DNA of 64,000 bases, from assembly GCF_023016285.1 (NCBI RefSeq), contig NZ_CP095413.1, positions 434,001 through 498,000 of the forward strand, given 5' to 3'. Below are positions 38,000 through 46,226 of this stretch, piece by piece. A program made the translations under genes and the position numbers. Position 1 is the first letter of the stretch. Each line of letters begins with the position of its first letter. The notes beneath the pieces are model-generated. The model worked only from the letters and a program-made list of their open reading frames with translations. It did not search any database and had not been told where the DNA came from. Source of the DNA: Muricauda sp. SCSIO 64092. Its GTDB lineage: Bacteria > Bacteroidota > Bacteroidia > Flavobacteriales > Flavobacteriaceae.

Positions 38000-38764
38000 T
38001 TAATTTTCGGCAAACCCGATTACAGCATCAATATTATTGGCTTCGGCAGCGCCCGTAAATTCCTCTTTAATTCGATTAAAATATTCCAGGGCTTTGTCAT
38101 TATAGCCTAAGTCCAAAGCGGCAACCCCCGCTTTGTACAAAAATTTGGGGGCCGTGAATTCATTTTCCCCGGCCGCGCCAATAGCCTTTTCGTAATAATC
38201 CAATGCATCTTCCGGTTGCTTCAATTGTGAAAATGCATCCCCTATGCCACCCAGGGCCAAGGATTTGTAAACTTCGTCATCCGATGAAAAATCCTCCAGA
38301 AATGAAATGGCTTCCTGATATTGTTGCAGATTCAAGTAGGCCATTCCTGCAGAATACTTTGCCAAATTGGAAGTTGGGGTCCCACTGTACTCATCAATGA
38401 TATCCAAAAATCCAAACTTACCCTCCGAACCATTTAATGCAAGTACCAACAAAGAGTCTTTTTGTTCGTCATTGGTCAAAGCCTGATTGAAATTTTGCAT
38501 TGGATAGGAAAACTCGTTCGCAGCATTGGTATCCCTGGGTTCCACCACAAATTGGTTGTACGCCAAATACCCTAAAACTCCAACAGCCACGGCAATTATC
38601 GCGCCCAGAATGAAATTTTGGTTCTTGGAGAACCAGGCCTCGGTCTTGGAAGCACCTTGATCCAAGGTGGTGAATACCTCTGCGGTGGTACTGCTATCAA
38701 CTTCTGCCTTAGCCTCTTCAGCCTTGTTCTTAGGTTTATATCCACGCTTCTTATAAGTGGCCAT
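38000..38764 (-). CDS. membrane-anchored tetratricopeptide repeat protein (YfgM-like)
   Basis: A 254-residue protein: charged cytoplasmic N-terminus, one membrane segment (NFILGAIIAVAVGVLGYLAY, near 50-69), and TPR-type helical pairs in the periplasm (GMAYLNLQQYQEAISFLEDF, GIGDAFSQLKQPEDALDYYEKA and AGVAALDLGYNDKALEYFNRI). This resembles YfgM-type proteins that assist secretion and envelope assembly. Role inferred only from layout. It has its own -7 box and precedes ribH by four bases. Confidence 0.85.
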   Translation of the reverse strand: MATYKKRGYKPKNKAEEAKAEVDSSTTAEVFTTLDQGASKTEAWFSKNQNFILGAIIAVAVGVLGYLAYNQFVVEPRDTNAANEFSYPMQNFNQALTNDEQKDSLLVLALNGSEGKFGFLDIIDEYSGTPTSNLAKYSAGMAYLNLQQYQEAISFLEDFSSDDEVYKSLALGGIGDAFSQLKQPEDALDYYEKAIGAAGENEFTAPKFLYKAGVAALDLGYNDKALEYFNRIKEEFTGAAEANNIDAVIGFAEN

Positions 38765-38783
38765 GCTTTAATTTTTAATCGCG

Positions 38784-38791
38784 CAAAAGTA
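38784..38791 (-). promoter_or_regulatory. -7 promoter box for TPR-ribH
   Basis: Minus strand TACTTTTG, matching TAnnTTTG, 19 bases before the TPR ATG. Confidence 0.55.
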
Positions 38792-38828
38792 ATCGATTTC
38801 ATTCAAAAACGAAAGGTAAATTATTCGT

Positions 38829-38836
38829 TATTTTTG
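38829..38836 (+). promoter_or_regulatory. -7 promoter box for recF
   Basis: TATTTTTG fits TAnnTTTG, 53 bases upstream of ATG 38890. It is divergent to the TPR promoter. Confidence 0.5.
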
Positions 38837-38889
38837 GTGGCCCTGGAATGTCCACCAATACAGTATTCGTTACAAGCAGATCAAAACAG

Positions 38890-39969
38890 ATGCACTTAAA
38901 ACGTTTATCATTAGTCAATTACAAGAGTTTTGAGTCAAAAACCCTGGAGTTTAACCCTGTCATCAATTGTTTGGTAGGGGAAAACGGGGTGGGCAAAACC
39001 AATATCCTGGATGCCATTTACCACCTCTCTTTTGGGAAGAGTTACTTCAATCCTGTTTCCACACAGAATATTAAGCATGGAACGGACTTCTTTGTCATTG
39101 AGGGGGAGTTTGAAAAAGAGGACAAAAACGAAAAAATAGTCTGTAGTTTTAAAAAAGGTCTAAAAAAAGTCATTAAGCGCAATGGAAAGGCCTATGGGCG
39201 ATTTTCCAATCACATTGGTTTTTTACCCTTGGTGATCATCTCACCTGCGGATCGGGATTTAATAATTGAAGGAAGCGATACCAGAAGAAAGTTTATTGAT
39301 GGGGTTATCTCACAATCGGACAAGGACTATTTACAGACCTTGATTGAATATAACAAAGTCCTTGCCCAAAGGAATTCATTGTTAAAATATTTTGTGGCCA
39401 ATACTACGTTCAGTGGGGACACCCTCTCCATTTACAATCAACAACTGCATGAAAAGGGCAGCATTATCCATCGCAAACGCCAGCAGTTTTTGGAGGATTT
39501 TATCCCTATCTTCAAAGAACAGTACCAAAACATTTCCGAAAAAGAGGAGTACATTAACTTAAAATATGACTCCAAACTATCAGAAAACACCTTAATGGAA
39601 CTATTGGAAACAGCCTTGGAAAAGGACCGTATTCTTCAGTATACCAGCGTTGGTATCCATAAGGACGATCTGGATTTTTCAATAGCCGGCCACCCTATTA
39701 AAAAGTTCGGAAGTCAAGGCCAGCAAAAGTCTTTTCTCATTGCACTAAAATTGGCCCAATTCCACTTCATAAAAGCACAGTCCAAGACTACCCCAATCCT
39801 CTTAATGGATGATATTTTTGATAAGCTCGATGAAAGAAGGGTATCCCATATCGTCTCTTTGGTGGAAAAAGAACATTTTGGGCAGTTGTTCATTAGCGAT
39901 ACCCATGTGGACCGGACGGAAAAAGTGGTAAAAAGTATCCATCAAGATTATAAAATATTTACTTTGTAA
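38890..39969 (+). CDS. recF: DNA replication and repair protein RecF
   Basis: RecF, an SMC-like ATPase, helps load RecA at single-strand gaps. The 359-residue protein starts [20 protein letters not shown], with Walker [10 protein letters not shown] (about 30-38), signature [10 protein letters not shown] (about 274) and Walker [16 protein letters not shown] (about 300). Length is normal. The frame extends upstream to 38848, but the conserved N-terminus begins at 38890. A small lipoprotein gene and a DUF721 gene follow in the same direction. Confidence 0.95.
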   Translation: MHLKRLSLVNYKSFESKTLEFNPVINCLVGENGVGKTNILDAIYHLSFGKSYFNPVSTQNIKHGTDFFVIEGEFEKEDKNEKIVCSFKKGLKKVIKRNGKAYGRFSNHIGFLPLVIISPADRDLIIEGSDTRRKFIDGVISQSDKDYLQTLIEYNKVLAQRNSLLKYFVANTTFSGDTLSIYNQQLHEKGSIIHRKRQQFLEDFIPIFKEQYQNISEKEEYINLKYDSKLSENTLMELLETALEKDRILQYTSVGIHKDDLDFSIAGHPIKKFGSQGQQKSFLIALKLAQFHFIKAQSKTTPILLMDDIFDKLDERRVSHIVSLVEKEHFGQLFISDTHVDRTEKVVKSIHQDYKIFTL

Positions 39970-39970
39970 A

Positions 39971-40408
39971 ATGCGTACAGGATTCTTTTGCTTGGCAGTC
40001 TTATTCTTGATCGGTTGTAAAAAAAACATTGAAAAAGAAAACCTTCGGGAACTGAACGGCTATTGGGAAATAACCGAAGTGGAATTTCCCAACGGACAAA
40101 AAAAGACCTATACCATAAGTACGACCATTGATTTTATCGCTTTTGAAAATATGTCCGGATACCGGAAAAAGGTACAGCCAAAACTGGATGGTACCTATCA
40201 AACTTCGGACGATGCCGAACGCTTTGAAATTTCGGAAAGGGACGATGCTTTCTACTTAACCTATAGTAATGGAATGGAACAATGGGAAGAAAAGTTGATT
40301 TCCCTTTCGGAAAATTCCTTTTCGGTCCAAAATCAGGACAAAAAAATCTATCGGTATACAAAATACAAACCTTTAAACCTCGGTCCTGATGCCAAAACGC
40401 CAAAATGA
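39971..40408 (+). CDS. lipocalin-like lipoprotein
   Basis: A 145-residue protein with a lipoprotein signal: FLIGC, acylated Cys at 16. It then has a beta-rich domain beginning LRELNGYWEITEVEFPNGQ, as in the lipocalin-like families of Bacteroidota. It starts one base after the recF stop and overlaps the DUF721 gene by 20 bases. Ligand and role are unknown. Confidence 0.75.
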   Translation: MRTGFFCLAVLFLIGCKKNIEKENLRELNGYWEITEVEFPNGQKKTYTISTTIDFIAFENMSGYRKKVQPKLDGTYQTSDDAERFEISERDDAFYLTYSNGMEQWEEKLISLSENSFSVQNQDKKIYRYTKYKPLNLGPDAKTPK

Positions 40409-40685
40409 ACATCTAAAACTGGGCGAAGCACTGCGCGAGTTCATCAAGGAAAACAAGTTGCAAAAAGGCATGGACAAGGTAGATGCCCGAGAAGCCTGGA
40501 ACCGTTTAATGGGTAATGGGGTCAACAACTATACCCAAAGCGTGGAGTTGAAAGGCGATACACTTTATGTCTCACTGACCTCCTCGGTGCTTCGGGAAGA
40601 ACTCTCCTACGGTAAAGGTAAAATCATTGATATGCTGAATGAAGAACTGGGGAAGGAATTGATAAAAAAGCTCATTTTAAGATAA
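40389..40685 (+). CDS. DUF721 domain protein
   Basis: A 98-residue protein matching the DUF721/DciA-like RNA- or DNA-binding family that is often found beside recF. EALREFIKENKLQKGMDKVDAREAWNRLMG and LYVSLTSSVLREELSYGKGKIIDMLNEELG are the recognisable parts. In other phyla DciA proteins load the replicative helicase; that role here is inference. The start overlaps the upstream lipoprotein gene. Confidence 0.85.
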   Translation: MPKRQNEHLKLGEALREFIKENKLQKGMDKVDAREAWNRLMGNGVNNYTQSVELKGDTLYVSLTSSVLREELSYGKGKIIDMLNEELGKELIKKLILR

Positions 40686-40720
40686 AAAAAGCCATCCTTA
40701 TCTGGATGGCCTGTCTTTTT
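40683..40720. terminator. bidirectional terminator between DUF721 and ndk
   Basis: GCCATCC (40691-40697) pairs with GGATGGC (40704-40710), loop TTATCT. An A-run lies on one side and TTTTT on the other, so it can end both convergent transcripts. Confidence 0.8.
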
Positions 40721-40735
40721 CGTTCACGTTGCCCA

Positions 40736-41155
40736 TTAAAAAATTTCCCTACCGGAAAAATGGAAAGCCCCTTCTATGGAAGCGTTTTCATCACTATCGG
40801 AACCATGCACGGCATTTTCGGCAACATTGGAAGCATATAATTTACGAATGGTTCCCTCGGCAGCTTGTTCTGGGTTGGTGGCACCGATCAATGCCCGAAA
40901 GTCTTCAACAGCATTATCCTTTTCCAAAATAGCGGCAACAATAGGTCCCCTCGTCATAAAATCCACCAATTCCCCAAAGAACGGTCGTTCCTTATGTATC
41001 GAATAAAAGGTCTCTGCATCCCTCCTACTCAATTGTGTGTATTTCATGGCGACGATCTTAAACCCAGCACCACTGATTTTCTCCAAAATGGCACCTATAT
41101 AACCCTTCTCCACGGCATCGGGTTTAATCATGGTAAACGTCCTGTTTCCTATCAT
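40736..41155 (-). CDS. ndk: nucleoside diphosphate kinase
   Basis: Balances nucleoside triphosphates through a phosphohistidine. The 139-residue protein begins [17 protein letters not shown]. The active-site His is in NAVHGSDS (about 113-120), and [19 protein letters not shown] precedes it. Length and sequence are typical. It is monocistronic: -7 box at 41172-41179, terminator at its 3' end. Confidence 0.96.
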   Translation of the reverse strand: MIGNRTFTMIKPDAVEKGYIGAILEKISGAGFKIVAMKYTQLSRRDAETFYSIHKERPFFGELVDFMTRGPIVAAILEKDNAVEDFRALIGATNPEQAAEGTIRKLYASNVAENAVHGSDSDENASIEGAFHFSGREIF

Positions 41156-41171
41156 TCTTAAAAATTTTTGG

Positions 41172-41179
41172 CAAAAATA
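41172..41179 (-). promoter_or_regulatory. -7 promoter box for ndk
   Basis: Minus strand TATTTTTG (TAnnTTTG), 16 bases before the ndk ATG. Confidence 0.55.
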
Positions 41180-41204
41180 ACCCTTTTCGGATAAGGGACA
41201 AACC

Positions 41205-42254
41205 TTAGTAAGGTTGTTTTAATTCCCGATATACCTCTCCATTTTCCCCCATAATTTTAAAGTGGGCCACTTTAGCCCTTAAGTCGATCTCAACCCATCC
41301 AAAGCTGGTGGTAGCTACCGCTTCACCCACACGATACGGATTGGGTTCCCCTTTGTAGGAGTCATAGGAATGTGTTAATCCACTGCTGGTAAAATCCAAT
41401 ATGGGGTAAGAAAGGCGCTCGGATTCCATTTTGGAAAATTCGGATATATGCCGATCGCCCGACAGGAAAATAACTCCTTTTGCTCCTGATTTTTTAATGA
41501 TATCCAACATTTTATCTACTTCATGAGGATGATTGGCCCATTTCTCAAAACCATGTTCATTGGATAAAAATTGGATACTGGTCACAATAAAATTGAAATC
41601 GGCCCTGGAGTTTGAAAGTTCTTTTTCCAACCATTTCCATTGTTCAGCCCCTAAAATGGTCCCTTCGCCATACGTATTCGGTAAATAACGCGCTCCTTCG
41701 CCCTTGTTATCGGTCAACGGAGTTCTGAAAAAGCGCGTATCCAGATTTATGATTTTCACTGCTCCTTCCGGTTTGGAAATCAGTTCAGCCGAATAAACCC
41801 CATCCCGATTTCTCCTGGGGTCATCCTTACCTACTTCCATGAAGTCAAGAAACAGTTGTTGGCTTTCCTTTTTTTTGGGGAATTCCACACCCCCATCGTT
41901 CACTCCATAGTCATGGTCGTCCCAAGTTCCGGTAATATGGACTTTTTCATCCAATGCAGCATATTCAGGAATGGCCTTTTGTTGTTGGTACATCCGTTCC
42001 ATTTGGGCCATATCCTCAGTATCCGCATAAATGTTGTCCCCTCCCCAAATAAAGACATCAGGGTTTGCCAACAGAATATCGTCCCAAAATACATTCTGTT
42101 TATCATGCTTATTGCACGAACCAAATGCAATGAGCACCTTGGAATCGCTGTCTTCAAGCTTAGGTGTGGCCACTTGGTCCGTAATGCTTTTTTCTTGGGA
42201 CTTACAACCTATTAATAGGATTGGAATCAATGTGATCAATGAAATTTTTTTCAT
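41205..42254 (-). CDS. alkaline phosphatase D (PhoD)-like lipoprotein
   Basis: A 349-residue metallophosphatase with a lipoprotein signal (LLIGC, Cys 17). [41 protein letters not shown] and [14 protein letters not shown] are the metal-ligand motifs of the PhoD group, which hydrolyses phosphomono- and diesters at the cell surface. The Asp, His and Asn ligands look intact. It is divergent from nrnA. The protein may help obtain phosphate, but no pho box was recognised. Confidence 0.88.
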   Translation of the reverse strand: MKKISLITLIPILLIGCKSQEKSITDQVATPKLEDSDSKVLIAFGSCNKHDKQNVFWDDILLANPDVFIWGGDNIYADTEDMAQMERMYQQQKAIPEYAALDEKVHITGTWDDHDYGVNDGGVEFPKKKESQQLFLDFMEVGKDDPRRNRDGVYSAELISKPEGAVKIINLDTRFFRTPLTDNKGEGARYLPNTYGEGTILGAEQWKWLEKELSNSRADFNFIVTSIQFLSNEHGFEKWANHPHEVDKMLDIIKKSGAKGVIFLSGDRHISEFSKMESERLSYPILDFTSSGLTHSYDSYKGEPNPYRVGEAVATTSFGWVEIDLRAKVAHFKIMGENGEVYRELKQPY

Positions 42255-42277
42255 AAAAAGGGCTTCAGGTTAAGCCT

Positions 42278-42285
42278 CAAATTTA
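42278..42285 (-). promoter_or_regulatory. -7 promoter box for phoD-like gene
   Basis: Minus strand TAAATTTG (TAnnTTTG), 23 bases before the ATG at 42254. Confidence 0.5.
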
Positions 42286-42319
42286 AGCCACTATAAATTA
42301 CGCCAATGTTATATTATCG

Positions 42320-42327
42320 TATATTTG
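42320..42327 (+). promoter_or_regulatory. -7 box directly before nrnA
   Basis: TATATTTG fits TAnnTTTG and ends five bases before ATG 42333. The transcript would begin at or beside the start codon. Confidence 0.5.
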
Positions 42328-42332
42328 CGCGC

Positions 42333-43349
42333 ATGAATTCAGCAGACGTAGCCAAGGTATGGGAACTGCTCTCGCAATCCAACAATATCCTCATTGTACC
42401 CCATAAAAATCCTGATGGCGACGCTATTGGTTCCACTTTGGGACTGTTGCATTTTTTAAAATTGTTGGAAAAAACCGCTCAGGTGATCGTGCCAAATGAC
42501 TATCCCAAATTCCTGAAATGGATGCCCGGTACGGATGGCATCCTGAATTTTGAAAGGCATAATACCCAAGCCCAGGAATATTTGGCCAAAACGGACTTGA
42601 TTTTCACCTTGGATTTCAATCACCTTTCCCGAACAGGGCAGATGGAGCAATTCTTGGAAGCGTCCAACGCAAAATTTATAATGATCGATCACCACCAACA
42701 ACCTGATGACTATGCAGTGGTAACCTATTCCGATGTATACATGAGTTCAACCTGTGAAATGGTGTACAATACCATTGAAGCATTTGGGGAAAGCGATAGG
42801 ATAACACCGGAAATTGCCACCTGTTTGTACACGGGAATCATGACGGATACCGGCTCCTTTAAGTTCTCTTCCACGACCAGCAGGACACACAGGGTGGTTG
42901 CCGAATTGATAGACAAGGGTGCACAAAATATGTGGATCCATCAACAGGTTTTTGACACCAATTCACCTGCCAGGCTCCATTTACTGGGTACGGCACTCAA
43001 AAACCTGATTATCCTAAATTCGTATCGAACGGCCTATATAACGCTATCACAGGAAGAACTGGACAGACACCAATACGGAAAAGGGGATACCGAAGGGTTT
43101 GTGAATTATGGCCTGACCCTTGAAAATATCATCTTCGCCGCCATTTTTATTGAAAACAAGGAAGAAGGGATCATCAAGATTTCGTTCCGTTCCGTGGGCA
43201 ATTTTTCCGTAAACGAATTTGCAAGGGCCCATTTTAACGGAGGTGGACATACCAATGCTGCCGGCGGACGAAGTACCAGCTCCATGGAAGAAACAGTACA
43301 AAGGTTCGAAACACTTTTAAGGGAGTACAAAAACCAATTGCTGGCATGA
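42333..43349 (+). CDS. nrnA: DHH phosphoesterase, NrnA-like oligoribonuclease/pAp phosphatase
   Basis: A 338-residue DHH/DHHA1 protein. ILIVPHKNPDGDAIGSTLG (about 20-38), LIFTLDFNHLSRTG, MIDHHQQPDDY and TGIMTDTGSFKFSS carry the metal ligands, and GGGHTNAAGG near the end is the DHHA1 substrate motif. It degrades nano-RNAs or di-nucleotides and pAp. ATG 42333 is preferred over 42306, which lies before the -7 box. The 3' end overlaps gldI by four bases, an arrangement shared with other Flavobacteriia. Confidence 0.9.
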   Translation: MNSADVAKVWELLSQSNNILIVPHKNPDGDAIGSTLGLLHFLKLLEKTAQVIVPNDYPKFLKWMPGTDGILNFERHNTQAQEYLAKTDLIFTLDFNHLSRTGQMEQFLEASNAKFIMIDHHQQPDDYAVVTYSDVYMSSTCEMVYNTIEAFGESDRITPEIATCLYTGIMTDTGSFKFSSTTSRTHRVVAELIDKGAQNMWIHQQVFDTNSPARLHLLGTALKNLIILNSYRTAYITLSQEELDRHQYGKGDTEGFVNYGLTLENIIFAAIFIENKEEGIIKISFRSVGNFSVNEFARAHFNGGGHTNAAGGRSTSSMEETVQRFETLLREYKNQLLA

Positions 43350-43897
43350 AAAGAATAGGCTTTTTTCTACTCCCCGTTGTATTGCTTTTGGCCTGTGGCG
43401 AGCCTGTACCAAGAAAACCAGTCCAGGTAAAATCCGGAAGTTTTTTTAAGGAATCCGTGGCACGCAGCAAGAAGGTTTTGGAAATGGAGACCGAAGCCAT
43501 CCAAAACCTTATCAAAAAAGACAGTTCCAATACCTATTTTTCAAGTAATAGCGGATTTTGGTATCGTTATGAACAAAAAAAGGATAGTGCTGGTTATTTA
43601 CCAAAGACCAATGATATTGTCCTGCTTACCTATAGTGCAATGTCCCTGGCGGGAGATACCATTTACCACATGGATGATATTGGTCTTGTGGAACATGCTG
43701 TGGATAAATCACAACTGTTCCCTGGACTGCGAAATGCGGTAAAATTGCTGCACAAGGGGGAAAGGGCAACTTTCTTATTTCCTTCTAGCCAAGCTTTTGG
43801 CTATAAAGGCGACAATGATGGAATTGGTCCCAACACCCCAATAAAACTAAGTTTAACACTGCTGGAAATCAAAAAGGACAGTAGCAACATAAAATAG
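43346..43897 (+). CDS. gldI: gliding-motility associated peptidyl-prolyl isomerase lipoprotein
   Basis: GldI is an FKBP-type lipoprotein needed for gliding in Flavobacterium. The 183-residue protein has lipobox LLLAC (Cys 17) and an FKBP domain from about residue 85, including DIVLLTYSAMSLAGDTIYHMDD and GLRNAVKLLHKGERATFLFPSSQAFGY, ending GPNTPIKLSLTLLEIK. It probably helps fold exported gliding or type IX components, in line with the SprB-like giant protein at the left end. Overlaps nrnA. Confidence 0.88.
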   Translation: MKRIGFFLLPVVLLLACGEPVPRKPVQVKSGSFFKESVARSKKVLEMETEAIQNLIKKDSSNTYFSSNSGFWYRYEQKKDSAGYLPKTNDIVLLTYSAMSLAGDTIYHMDDIGLVEHAVDKSQLFPGLRNAVKLLHKGERATFLFPSSQAFGYKGDNDGIGPNTPIKLSLTLLEIKKDSSNIK

Positions 43898-43903
43898 TGA
43901 TCA

Positions 43904-45010
43904 ATGAAGAAAATACTATTCGGGTTAAGTGCCCTAGCATTAATTCTAACCGGTTGTAAAACGGGAAAATATGCCGATTTGGGTGATGGTATCTTTGCCG
44001 ATATCCAAACCACCAAAGGTGATATTATCGTAAAACTATATCACGAGGCCACCCCGGTTACCGTTGCCAATTTTGTTTCCCTGGCGGAGGGAAACAGTCC
44101 TTTTGTAGATGAAAAGTTTAAGGACAAGAACTATTATGACGGCCTTATTTTTCATCGGGTGATCAAGGATTTTATGTTACAGGGTGGAGATCCCGAAGGT
44201 ACCGGTAGGGGCAATCCCGGTTATAAATTCAAGGATGAGTTTGTGGACACCCTTAAACATTCCAAAAAAGGGCTTCTTTCCATGGCAAATTCCGGACCAA
44301 AAACCAATGGAAGCCAATTCTTTGTTACCCATAAGCCCACCCCATGGTTGGATGGAAAACATACGGTTTTTGGTGAAGTGATCCAAGGTCTGGAAGTGGT
44401 GGATACCATTGCCAATGTAAAAACGATACCCCAGGACAAGCCTGAAGTGGACGTAGTGATGAACAAAGTGGAAATCATCCGTAACGGAAAGGAAGCCCGG
44501 AAGTTTGATGCTATCCAAATAATGACCGATTACTTCGCAGAGGAGGAAGAGGCCATTGCGGCCATGAAGAAGATGAAGGAAGATCTTGCCAAGGAATTTG
44601 AAAGCCAAATGGCTGAAGCCAAGGAATTGGATAGCGGCCTTAAAGTGTACTCCGTGGTCGAAGGTGATGGCGAGAAACCCAAAATCGGACAAAAGGTCTT
44701 GGTAAACTATGCGGGCTATTTTATGGATGGAAATCTTTTTGATAGCAATATTGGGGAAATTGCCCTCAAACACAACCAATACAATCCCGGTAGAAGAGAT
44801 CAGGGCGGATACGAACCCGTTCCCATGTTGTACAGCCCGGAGGCACGATTGGTACCTGGATTCAGGGAAGGCTTGCAAACCATGAAGGTAGGGGACAAAG
44901 TGCGTTTGTTCATCCCACCGCACCTAGGTTATGGTGATAATGATTATGGCCCGATTCCGGGAGGGTCCACACTAGTTTTCGATTTAGAGATTACCGATAT
45001 CTACCCATAA
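43904..45010 (+). CDS. cyclophilin-FKBP double-domain prolyl isomerase lipoprotein
   Basis: A 368-residue protein with two different prolyl isomerase folds. The lipoprotein signal (LILTGC, Cys 18) is followed by a cyclophilin domain, about 28-205: FHRVIKDFMLQGGDPEGTGRGNPGYKF, ANSGPKTNGSQFFVTHKPTPWLDGKHTVFGEV. After a helical linker comes an FKBP domain, about 255-368, with VLVNYAGYFMDGNLFDS and FIPPHLGYGDNDYGPIPGGSTLVFDLEI. It sits six bases after gldI and probably acts with it in the periplasm. A strong terminator follows. Confidence 0.92.
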   Translation: MKKILFGLSALALILTGCKTGKYADLGDGIFADIQTTKGDIIVKLYHEATPVTVANFVSLAEGNSPFVDEKFKDKNYYDGLIFHRVIKDFMLQGGDPEGTGRGNPGYKFKDEFVDTLKHSKKGLLSMANSGPKTNGSQFFVTHKPTPWLDGKHTVFGEVIQGLEVVDTIANVKTIPQDKPEVDVVMNKVEIIRNGKEARKFDAIQIMTDYFAEEEEAIAAMKKMKEDLAKEFESQMAEAKELDSGLKVYSVVEGDGEKPKIGQKVLVNYAGYFMDGNLFDSNIGEIALKHNQYNPGRRDQGGYEPVPMLYSPEARLVPGFREGLQTMKVGDKVRLFIPPHLGYGDNDYGPIPGGSTLVFDLEITDIYP

Positions 45011-45037
45011 AAAGTTTGAGGTATCCAGTTGCAGGAA

Positions 45038-45076
45038 ACATCCCAAAAAGGACTATCTTTTTTGGGATGTTTTTTT
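45038..45076 (+). terminator. terminator after nrnA-gldI-isomerase operon
   Basis: ACATCCCAAAAA (45038-45049) pairs with TTTTTGGGATGT (45059-45070) to give a 12-bp stem, followed by a T-run to 45076. Confidence 0.85.
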
Positions 45077-45096
45077 GAAGATATAATGAAATACTA

Positions 45097-46164
45097 ATGG
45101 TCCTAAAAACCAAGCATTGGCTAGCATTATCATTGGTCCCACAAGTCCTGTTGGTGAAGGTCCTGGGAAGCAATCCCGAGTGGGTGGAAACCTATTATTC
45201 GGAGGGAATCTACCCTTACATTTCCAGGTTTTTGAGATTCCTGTTCGGTTGGGCCCCTTTTTCGGTAGGTGATCTATTCTATACCCTGCTCACCTTTGCA
45301 GCCATCCGCTACCTATACCTTCATGGAAGGACCATTTGGCAACGCCCTAAACGGTTTCTTGTGGATTTAGGAAGTGTTTTGGCGGTAGCTTATTTTATTT
45401 TTCACCTCTTTTGGGGGATGAACTATTATCGACTTCCCCTTGAGGAAAAACTGGGAATTGGTCGGGAATACTCCGTTGCGGAATTGGAAACCTTTACCCA
45501 GTCGTTGGTAGACCAGAGCAATCACTACCAACTTTTATTGACCAAGGACAGTACCAAGGCGGTACAAATCCCTTATTCAAGACCGGAAATATTCAATGAA
45601 GTACTCTCTGGGTTTGATAGCCTTGCCACTGATTACCCCGGTTTTACCTACAAAAGACCCAGCATTAAAAAGTCAATTTACAGTCTGGCCCTAACCTATA
45701 TGGGCTATGGCGGTTACCTTAATCCCTTCACCAATGAGGCCCAGGTAAATGGCATTATTCCCATTGTGCGATATCCGACGGTAAGTGCCCATGAAATAGG
45801 CCATCAAGTGGGCTATTCGTCTGAATCCGATACGAATTTCATTGGTTTTTTAACCTGCTCCAAAGTGTCGGATCCCTACTATAAATATGCGGCCTATTCA
45901 CATGCCTTGGGGTATTGTTTATCCGACCTTAGGAAAAAGGATCGGGAAAAACTTGATGCGGTTTGGAAAAACCTGAATCCAGGGGTCAAAAAAAACTATG
46001 CGGAAATCCGGGATTTTTGGAGAAGGTATGAAAATCCCACCGAACCTGTTTTCAAGGCCATGTTCAACGCCTATCTAAAGGCGAACAACCAGGAAGACGG
46101 CATTCAAAGCTACAATAAGGTGGTAGGTTTACTGGTTAATTATGACAAACGGTACGGGTTCTGA
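45097..46164 (+). CDS. DUF3810 membrane protein with zinc-protease-like motif
   Basis: A 355-residue protein: three N-terminal membrane segments (about 5-110), then a soluble domain containing YPTVSAHEIGHQVGYSSESDTNFIGFLTC. HEIGHQ resembles the HExxH zinc site, and a downstream Glu (SESD) could be a third ligand. DUF3810 is widespread in Bacteroidota and Firmicutes; a membrane metalloprotease role is inferred only from the motif. It stands alone after a terminator. Confidence 0.82.
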   Translation: MVLKTKHWLALSLVPQVLLVKVLGSNPEWVETYYSEGIYPYISRFLRFLFGWAPFSVGDLFYTLLTFAAIRYLYLHGRTIWQRPKRFLVDLGSVLAVAYFIFHLFWGMNYYRLPLEEKLGIGREYSVAELETFTQSLVDQSNHYQLLLTKDSTKAVQIPYSRPEIFNEVLSGFDSLATDYPGFTYKRPSIKKSIYSLALTYMGYGGYLNPFTNEAQVNGIIPIVRYPTVSAHEIGHQVGYSSESDTNFIGFLTCSKVSDPYYKYAAYSHALGYCLSDLRKKDREKLDAVWKNLNPGVKKNYAEIRDFWRRYENPTEPVFKAMFNAYLKANNQEDGIQSYNKVVGLLVNYDKRYGF

Positions 46165-46226
46165 CTTCCTTGTAGGTTTGTTTCCATTCCTTTACCTTTA
46201 AGACCGACTAATCCAAAAAATCCCTT